Part shown: positions 13,524-17,646 of the stretch, piece by piece
How the letters are laid out: each line of letters starts with the position of its first letter
Numbering within the stretch: the stretch's first letter is position 1
Assembly (NCBI GenBank): GCA_016234955.1
Contig: JACRNN010000182.1
Coordinates: 1 to 17,646, forward strand
Reading direction: 5' to 3'
DNA length: 17,646 bases
Source: Deltaproteobacteria bacterium
Lineage (GTDB): Bacteria; Desulfobacterota; GWC2-55-46
Translations under genes and position numbers: made by a program
Notes under the pieces: model-generated
Seen by the model: only the letters and a program-made list of their open reading frames with translations
Databases searched by the model: none
Told to the model about the DNA's origin: nothing

Positions 13524-15827
13524 TCACTTCCCCTCCAGCCGCTCCAGTATGAATCTTATCTGCCTGTCGCCGGGGTTGAGCCTCAGGGCCTCCCTGAGCG
13601 CGGCCCTTGCCGGGCCTTCCTCGTTGAGCTGGTAGAGGAGGAGGCCGTATGACTTTGCGAGGTTCGAGTCGTTGGGGAATTTATCTACGCCCCTTTTAAG
13701 ATACTCCAACGCCTTTTTGTTGTCGTCCATGGACTGGTACGAGAGCGCGAGGTAGTAGTACGCCGTGGGGCTATCTTCTATCTTCAACGCCTCCTCAAAG
13801 GCCGAGGCCGCCCCGCCGAAGTTCCTCTCACGGTAGTACTTCCCGGCCTTTATGTTAAGCTCCGCGAGCTTCTCTTTCCGGGCCTCGGGCGAGAGCGCCG
13901 CATAGGGGTTTACGATGACGTCCACAGGCTTGCCGGAGGGGTAGGGGGCGTCAAGGGTTTTTGATACCCGGATGTCGCCCTTGAGCCTCATCTCATCGCG
14001 GTTCACGGTCCCGAGGTAATTGCCCCCAACCGCGAGCGGGGGGCCGGAAGAGTCGATGTTCACCCCGTTGCCGTAGACGTTGTTCTCGATCATCTCAGGG
14101 CTTGAGCTAAGGACGACAAGGGCGATAGAGTTCTGGGTTATGTCGTTCCTTTTGATAGATGGCATCGAGTTGTCGACCCGCACGCCCTCGGAGTTATGCC
14201 AGATGGTGGAGCCCGTGATGGACGGTGACGGCGCACCGTAGGAGACGAGGCCGGCCCCGTTGTACTCTATGATGGAGTCCGATATCAGAGTGTCGCTGTT
14301 CCTTAGGGAGACACCCGCGTCCGCGCCCCTGACCCTCACGAAACGGAGGCTGCTCTTGCCGCCCTCTATGGATACGCCCTTGAACCTCTCTTCAGGGGCC
14401 TTTGGCAGGAACTCCACCATCAGGTCCTTTTCGCCGTTGGCAACCAACGCCCCTAAGACCCTCAAAGACGCGCCCTTTTCAAAGAATACCTTCGCATCCG
14501 GCATGGCAACGAGCGTGACGCCGTTTTCAACGACAGTATCGCCTCTGACGAGGTATGAGCCCGCGTTGAGCGTCGTGTCCTTTTTTATCCTTTCGGGGAG
14601 CGGGACTATCTCGCGCTCCCTCAACGCAAGCCTTACCGCCTCCGACCTCTCGCCGACGTTGCCGGCGGAGTCCACGGCCGCGACCCTGTAGTAATAGCCC
14701 TGACCGGGCTCAAGGCCCTTGTCGGCGAATACGGTCTCCTCAGTGAACCCGGCCTCCTCGAATTCGGAGATGGGCTTCCTGCCCTTGAATACCCTGTAGC
14801 CCTTCAAGTCGCCGGCCTTGACCCCGTCCCACGCGAGCTCCACCCTGTCAATAAAGGCCCGGCCCTTGAGCCCTCCCACGGGAGGCGGCGGCGTGGTGTC
14901 TATCGTCAGGAACCCGCTTATGTCGAGCCACCTCGACTCCTCCCCGCCCGCCCTCCTCAGGTATACGATGACCGGCGCGTCCTCTACGTTGTCTCCGGGC
15001 AGGGCCGTGTACTCCCCGAGGTACTCGCCGGGGGAGACCTCCTTCATGGGCAGGGCCTTTTTAAGCCCCCCAATCTCAAATAGCCCGATGAGGCCCTTTT
15101 CGCCCTCCATCGCCACCTTTACGGTCTTGCCCTTGCCGAAGGGGCCTTCCTTCGCGTTCGACATGGCGTTCTTGATCACGGGCGCGTCCTCGGCCTTGAA
15201 CCCCTCTGGCACCGGCACCTTTTCGTTCAACTTCCAGCCGAGCTCGTTTATGACCCTTATCTGCTGGATATCCCGCAGGTTCATGGCGGTTGAGACTATC
15301 GTCATTACGGCCCCGATAGGGGAGAGCGGAAGCCCTCCCTCGTGGTACCGCGCCGCCTCCTTGATCCTCCAGAGCTCCTTGCCTGTCCGGGCGTCCACCA
15401 TCCAGACCTCGGCCTCCACCCCCATCTGGGAGTAGGCCACGGCAAAGACCTTCTTGTAATCAGTCACCCTGCCGTAGATGAGCCCCTGCGCCCCGACGGC
15501 CTCCGCGACGTCCTTTGGCGGAATATCAAAGACGGTCTTTCCGGACGACCTTTCGAGGAGCGCTATCTTTTCATCGACTACCGAAGGCTCGATGTCGTTG
15601 AAGGGCTTGGAGCTGAAGTGGTTGAAGAAGCTTTTGCGCACCGGGGAGGCGAGCCCTATCTCGTCGGTGTCGTTGCCGAACGGAAGGACGGCCACGGACT
15701 TCGGGTAGCCAGCCGCGGATATTGCCGCATCTTCCGTTGCCTTGACCGTCTGTTGCGTTGGCGCGCAACCGTAGAATACGCAGGATATCAAGAGGAAGAC
15801 GGAGACGTAAAAGGTTCTTCGGTGCAT
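13524..15827 (-). CDS. Composite lipoprotein: DUF799/GNA1162-like, FN3, parallel β-helix and TPR domains
   Basis: The 767-residue protein starts with a signal peptide (HRRTFYVSVFLLIS) and two candidate lipobox cysteines (C16 in LISC, C21 in FYGC). Residues about 40-200 resemble the GNA1162/DUF799 lipoprotein family (YPKSVAVLPFGND, LIYGRVTDYKK, GKELWRIKEAA). Residues about 312-400 form a fibronectin type III domain (VELAWDGVKAGDLKGYRVF ... YYYRVAAVDSAGN). Residues about 403-618 are right-handed β-helix repeats with many N/S/G turns (for example SIIEYNGAGLVSYG, STIWHNSEGVRV, NDITQNSIALVV). Residues about 651-763 are three TPRs ending in LNPGDRQIRFILERL. The order suggests a membrane-anchored periplasmic scaffold. 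ATG 15827 is chosen because the upstream 27 codons precede the signal peptide. It follows its own promoter at 15932-15960. Confidence 0.83.
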   Translation of the reverse strand: MHRRTFYVSVFLLISCVFYGCAPTQQTVKATEDAAISAAGYPKSVAVLPFGNDTDEIGLASPVRKSFFNHFSSKPFNDIEPSVVDEKIALLERSSGKTVFDIPPKDVAEAVGAQGLIYGRVTDYKKVFAVAYSQMGVEAEVWMVDARTGKELWRIKEAARYHEGGLPLSPIGAVMTIVSTAMNLRDIQQIRVINELGWKLNEKVPVPEGFKAEDAPVIKNAMSNAKEGPFGKGKTVKVAMEGEKGLIGLFEIGGLKKALPMKEVSPGEYLGEYTALPGDNVEDAPVIVYLRRAGGEESRWLDISGFLTIDTTPPPPVGGLKGRAFIDRVELAWDGVKAGDLKGYRVFKGRKPISEFEEAGFTEETVFADKGLEPGQGYYYRVAAVDSAGNVGERSEAVRLALREREIVPLPERIKKDTTLNAGSYLVRGDTVVENGVTLVAMPDAKVFFEKGASLRVLGALVANGEKDLMVEFLPKAPEERFKGVSIEGGKSSLRFVRVRGADAGVSLRNSDTLISDSIIEYNGAGLVSYGAPSPSITGSTIWHNSEGVRVDNSMPSIKRNDITQNSIALVVLSSSPEMIENNVYGNGVNIDSSGPPLAVGGNYLGTVNRDEMRLKGDIRVSKTLDAPYPSGKPVDVIVNPYAALSPEARKEKLAELNIKAGKYYRERNFGGAASAFEEALKIEDSPTAYYYLALSYQSMDDNKKALEYLKRGVDKFPNDSNLAKSYGLLLYQLNEEGPARAALREALRLNPGDRQIRFILERLEGK

Positions 15828-15931
15828 GGGGAGCGTTCCATTTCTTATATGCGCGTGTAGAGCCAACAGGCCGGGACAGCCTCCGGGTTTCCGGGTAAGC
15901 CGCGTCAAGCGAAGGTGGGAAAACTGAGGGT

Positions 15932-15960
15932 ATTTTAGCGGGCGGCAGGTGCGTTGTCAA
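15932..15960 (-). promoter_or_regulatory. σ70 promoter of the composite lipoprotein gene
   Basis: On the minus strand a perfect TTGACA (15955-15960) and TAAAAT (15932-15937, 5 of 6) have a 17-base spacer. The start would be near 15925, about 98 bases before the ATG. This is the best promoter match in the window. Confidence 0.7.
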
Positions 15961-16049
15961 AATAAATATTCCGGGACAGATTGGCCGTTTTGTGACAGGT
16001 TCTTGAGTTAAAAATTATCAAGCAAAGGTTTAATCTGAATTAATACCGC

Positions 16050-16078
16050 TTGACATGAGGGTATGAAAGTGATAGATT
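16050..16078 (+). promoter_or_regulatory. σ70 promoter of the cytochrome transcript
   Basis: TTGACA (16050-16055) and TAGATT (16073-16078, 4 of 6) are spaced by 17 bases. It is divergent from the lipoprotein promoter. Transcription would start near 16085, giving a leader of about 170 bases that contains a terminator before the coding start at 16256. The 428-base gap 15828-16255 therefore holds two divergent promoters and this leader. Confidence 0.55.
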
Positions 16079-16084
16079 AGGGTC

Positions 16085-16204
16085 GATGAATACTCGGCAA
16101 AGGCAAGATGCCTTTGAGGGTGAGAAATCCGGGATTTAGAGGTGATGAGTGCCTCAAAAGCAATGTCAGGGGATATGTAGACGATGCTTTTGGGGTTTTT
16201 TTTT
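16085..16204 (+). ncRNA. Structured leader with conditional-terminator layout upstream of the cytochrome
   Basis: The leader holds hairpin CAAAGGC/GCCTTTG (16098-16104 with 16110-16116), hairpin AAATC/GATTT (16125-16129 with 16133-16137), and GAGG/CCTC (16139-16142 with 16152-16155). The last CCTC is also the base of the terminator's 5' arm, so the two folds exclude each other. Such an antiterminator/terminator choice is the usual logic of riboswitches and protein-sensing leaders. I do not recognise the class; the GEMM-I (cyclic dinucleotide) signature, common before cytochrome genes, is not seen. Confidence 0.45.
16152..16204 (+). terminator. Strong intrinsic terminator inside the cytochrome leader
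   Basis: CCTCAAAAGCA (16152-16162) pairs with TGCTTTTGGGG (16185-16195), 11 pairs including one G·U, with further pairing inside the loop. Nine Ts follow directly (16196-16204). It lies only 52 bases before the ATG at 16256 and after the promoter, so transcripts must read through it to express the cytochrome. Confidence 0.8.
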
Positions 16205-16255
16205 GTCAGGGCGGGTTCAGTTAGCCGCGATTATCGACACCGAGAGGACGCATCC

Positions 16256-16564
16256 ATGACGTTACGGGCGGAGAATCCCCTTCCATTAAAGGCCCATCTG
16301 GTCGCCGGAGCGCTCTTTTTAAGCTCAATTCTCTTTAGCGGCACTGCCCATGCCATACACAAGGGCGCCGGGGACCTCGTCTGCGGCAATTGCCACACGA
16401 TGCACAACAGCCAGGGGGGAAGCTCCCTCGGAGGGTTGGCCGACGGTTCGCTCATACTGCTCAGAGGCCCGGTCAGCACAAGGGCCGAGGTACACAAGTT
16501 CTGCCTCCAGTGCCATGCCAGCAACGGCTTCAACGCGACCGTCTTGCAACCCCCGCGAACGTGA
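16256..16564 (+). CDS. Cytochrome fragment 1: signal peptide and two CxxCH haem sites
   Basis: As it stands this frame gives 102 residues. A Sec signal peptide has a charged start (R4, K12), a hydrophobic core (about 14-29) and an AHA cleavage site after residue 33. Haem sites CGNCH (43-47) and CLQCH (83-87) follow, the first in GDLVCGNCHTMHNSQGG, a string typical of the doubled-CxxCH multihaem family. The last seven or so residues (LQPPRT end) are out of the true frame. On its own it could still be a small dihaem periplasmic protein, but the continuation in the next frame argues for truncation. Confidence 0.7.
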   Translation: MTLRAENPLPLKAHLVAGALFLSSILFSGTAHAIHKGAGDLVCGNCHTMHNSQGGSSLGGLADGSLILLRGPVSTRAEVHKFCLQCHASNGFNATVLQPPRT

Positions 16565-16706
16565 TGGCCCCGAAGGTCTGGTCTTCGGCGACATGGACCT
16601 CGGACGACGCCTTCAACATGATAGGCTCGGCCGGCAACTTCTCGCCGGAGCTTGATTCGAGTTGGAACGCCTCCACCGTGAACCTGCTCGGCAAGGGGCA
16701 TTCCAC

Positions 16707-17504
16707 ATAAACATCTTCAGGAACCTGAGGGTGAATCCGACCGGGGCGTCGGCCAACAGCGGCGTTAAATTCGCCAACGACCCCACAAAGACGTATCTCG
16801 AACACCATAGCTACGTGGGCGGCGTGAACGGCGCCTACTTCGGCGGCACGGAACTGGACAACGGAGGCAACGTTATATGGCCCGTTTACAGGGGGACCCT
16901 GACCGGCAATCCCGTCACCGACAGCGCGAACAGCAATTCCTACGCCAGTGGATATGACGGTAATCTTTCGCTCAACCCAACCATGTCCAGGTGGTGCGCC
17001 CAGTGCCATGACAAGTGGCATGAGGTCATATCGACCACAAATGGTCCGACATTTGGAACGCCTACCGCGGAATTTGCTACCGGCCCCGGACCGGATTGGA
17101 GAAGGCATCCTGTGAACGGTATGATGCCGAGGGCCGCGGCGCAGGGGTGCGCTACCACTTGCCATACATCGCTCCTGGATAGATCGACTTACAATAACGC
17201 TCTCATCACTCAGGGTAAGGGTCTTCCCGTAACGGCAAGCGACTATTATGCAGGGTATGCGTATTATCTGCCGGAATGCGGGGCGGCTGGTAACCCGGCC
17301 TGTACTTTAATGGATGCCACAGGCGGCGGTAGTGCTCGCGCTAACCACAAGGTCTTCTGCCTGTCCTGCCATTTCGCGCACGGCGGGCCTTATAACGACA
17401 ACTTGAGGTGGGATTACACCCAGGTCGTCAGCACCGGGGACCAGACCGGCAACGGCGTGCCTGTGACAAAGGGCTGCCAGCTCTGCCACAACAGGGGCGG
17501 TTAG
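16707..17504 (+). CDS. Cytochrome fragment 2: four haem sites, one of them CX3CH
   Basis: This open frame carries the C-terminal 265 residues of the same cytochrome. An ATG exists at 16662, but the first 15 codons from it are out-of-frame sequence, so it has no credible start or RBS of its own. Haem sites are CAQCH (codons from 16995), CATTCH (from 17148, a CX3CH spacing), CLSCH (from 17358) and CQLCH (from 17475). Single His residues between them (HHSYVGG, DKWHE, RRHPVNG, NHKVF) could be distal ligands. The pair C..C in PECGAAGNPACTL is not a haem site and may form a disulphide. The stop TAG follows CHNRGG. Confidence 0.7.
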   Translation: MNIFRNLRVNPTGASANSGVKFANDPTKTYLEHHSYVGGVNGAYFGGTELDNGGNVIWPVYRGTLTGNPVTDSANSNSYASGYDGNLSLNPTMSRWCAQCHDKWHEVISTTNGPTFGTPTAEFATGPGPDWRRHPVNGMMPRAAAQGCATTCHTSLLDRSTYNNALITQGKGLPVTASDYYAGYAYYLPECGAAGNPACTLMDATGGGSARANHKVFCLSCHFAHGGPYNDNLRWDYTQVVSTGDQTGNGVPVTKGCQLCHNRGG

Positions 17505-17510
17505 CGCCCG

Positions 17511-17545
17511 TAATTAACCACCCCGCGGCAAGCTAAGGGGTGTCT
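17511..17545. repeat. REP-like palindrome, copy 4 (inverted relative to copy 1)
   Basis: CACCCC (17519-17524) and GGGGTG (17537-17542) enclose GCGGCAAGCTAA. On the minus strand it reads AGCTTGCCGCGGGGTGGTTAATTA, matching the repeats at 5671-5706 and 5798-5840 in core and flank. It lies seven bases after the cytochrome stop and may also help end its transcript (CTCTTT follows). Confidence 0.6.
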
Positions 17546-17555
17546 CTTTATACAT

Positions 17556-17572
17556 CCCATCCGAAGGATGGG
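17556..17572. repeat. 7-bp perfect hairpin
   Basis: CCCATCC and GGATGGG are separated by GAA. It is part of the palindrome-rich 3' flank of the cytochrome gene, with no T-run after it. Confidence 0.5.
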
Positions 17573-17607
17573 TCGGGGAGGGTGATATCCTCTACACCCC
17601 CACCCAC

Positions 17608-17635
17608 CCTCCCCCGTCAAGGGGAGGAGATTTTT
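17608..17635 (+). terminator. Likely intrinsic terminator or GC-rich dispersed palindrome
   Basis: CCTCCCC (17608-17614) and GGGGAGG (17621-17627) around CGTCAA form a 7-bp GC stem followed by AGATTTTT. It could end the cytochrome transcript. The CCCTCCCC...GGGGAGG type of string is also common as a dispersed intergenic repeat, so its role is uncertain. Confidence 0.5.
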
Positions 17636-17646
17636 GTGCCGTGAAA

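Larger units (their letters stand above)
16256..17504 (+). pseudogene. Periplasmic multihaem c-type cytochrome gene, disrupted in two places
   Basis: Three consecutive reading frames together form one exported multihaem cytochrome. Frame A runs 16256 to about 16545. The protein then continues sensibly in the frame one base back (TPANVMAPKVWSSATW ... NASTVNLLGKGHS) to about 16704, and then in a third frame from about 16707 (INIFRNLRVNPTGA) to the stop at 17504. The first shift is explained by loss of one base near 16541-16546 (GTCTTGC for GTCCTTGC). The second lies where related doubled-CxxCH proteins normally have a CxxCH-containing stretch between a GHS and an (R/Y)xLR-like segment, so a deletion is likely. 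Six haem sites remain. It is either an inactivated gene or an assembly or sequencing fault. RBS GAGAGG lies 9 bases before ATG 16256. Confidence 0.75.

Noticed and set aside
16139..16195. Fluoride (crcB) riboswitch, because of GAGGTGATGAGTGCCTC
   Set aside because: The loop has no downstream partner for the required pseudoknot, and the later GCUGAUG-type conserved segment is missing.
16085..16204. GEMM-I (c-di-GMP / cAMP-GMP) riboswitch before the cytochrome
   Set aside because: CGGCAAAGGCAA looks superficially similar, but the diagnostic GACGCAAAGCC segment and the receptor helix are absent, and the CAAAGGC here forms a simple hairpin.
17519..17635. CRISPR array, suggested by several short palindromes in a row
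   Set aside because: The palindromes differ in sequence and spacing and there are no equal-length spacers.

Overview
The window is GC-rich, densely coded bacterial DNA. The gene content suggests a motile or surface-associated anaerobe of the deltaproteobacterial type (Desulfobacterota/Desulfuromonadota or a related uncultured lineage): a chemosensory operon, an AddAB-like recombination pair, a β-helix/TPR lipoprotein and a multihaem c-type cytochrome. No rRNA or tRNA is present, so the taxonomy is inference only.

Left part (1-5589, all minus strand) is a chemosensory cluster. In transcription order it holds a zinc-ribbon/receiver protein, two paralogous membrane chemoreceptors of 450 residues each, a CheY, a single-domain STAS protein and the N-terminal third of a CheA that runs off the left edge. 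The receptors have two membrane segments and almost no periplasmic loop. After the signalling hairpin, both carry an FQDITRQ string that matches the catalytic D-x3-Q signature of the CheY-P phosphatase CheZ, followed by a flexible linker and a conserved aromatic C-terminus. A good promoter and a foldable leader precede the first gene.

Middle (5590-11942, plus strand): an intergenic stretch with several copies of a CTTGC-looped palindromic repeat (REP-like) leads into addB-like and addA-like genes that overlap. They encode a nuclease with a predicted Fe-S cluster and a UvrD-family helicase-nuclease for double-strand-break end resection.

Right of this is a small accessory island (12037-12511): a HicB antitoxin with its own promoter, followed by a hicA toxin broken by an in-frame TAA. 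A GNAT acetyltransferase and a large composite lipoprotein (DUF799/GNA1162-like, FN3, β-helix, TPR) follow on the minus strand, the latter behind a strong promoter.

Divergent from the lipoprotein, a promoter drives a structured leader ending in a strong intrinsic terminator placed just before a cytochrome gene, which suggests conditional read-through. The cytochrome reading frame (16256-17504) is disrupted twice: a one-base loss, and a deletion that probably removed a haem site. It is therefore either a recent pseudogene or an assembly error. The window ends in GC-rich palindromes and a likely terminator.
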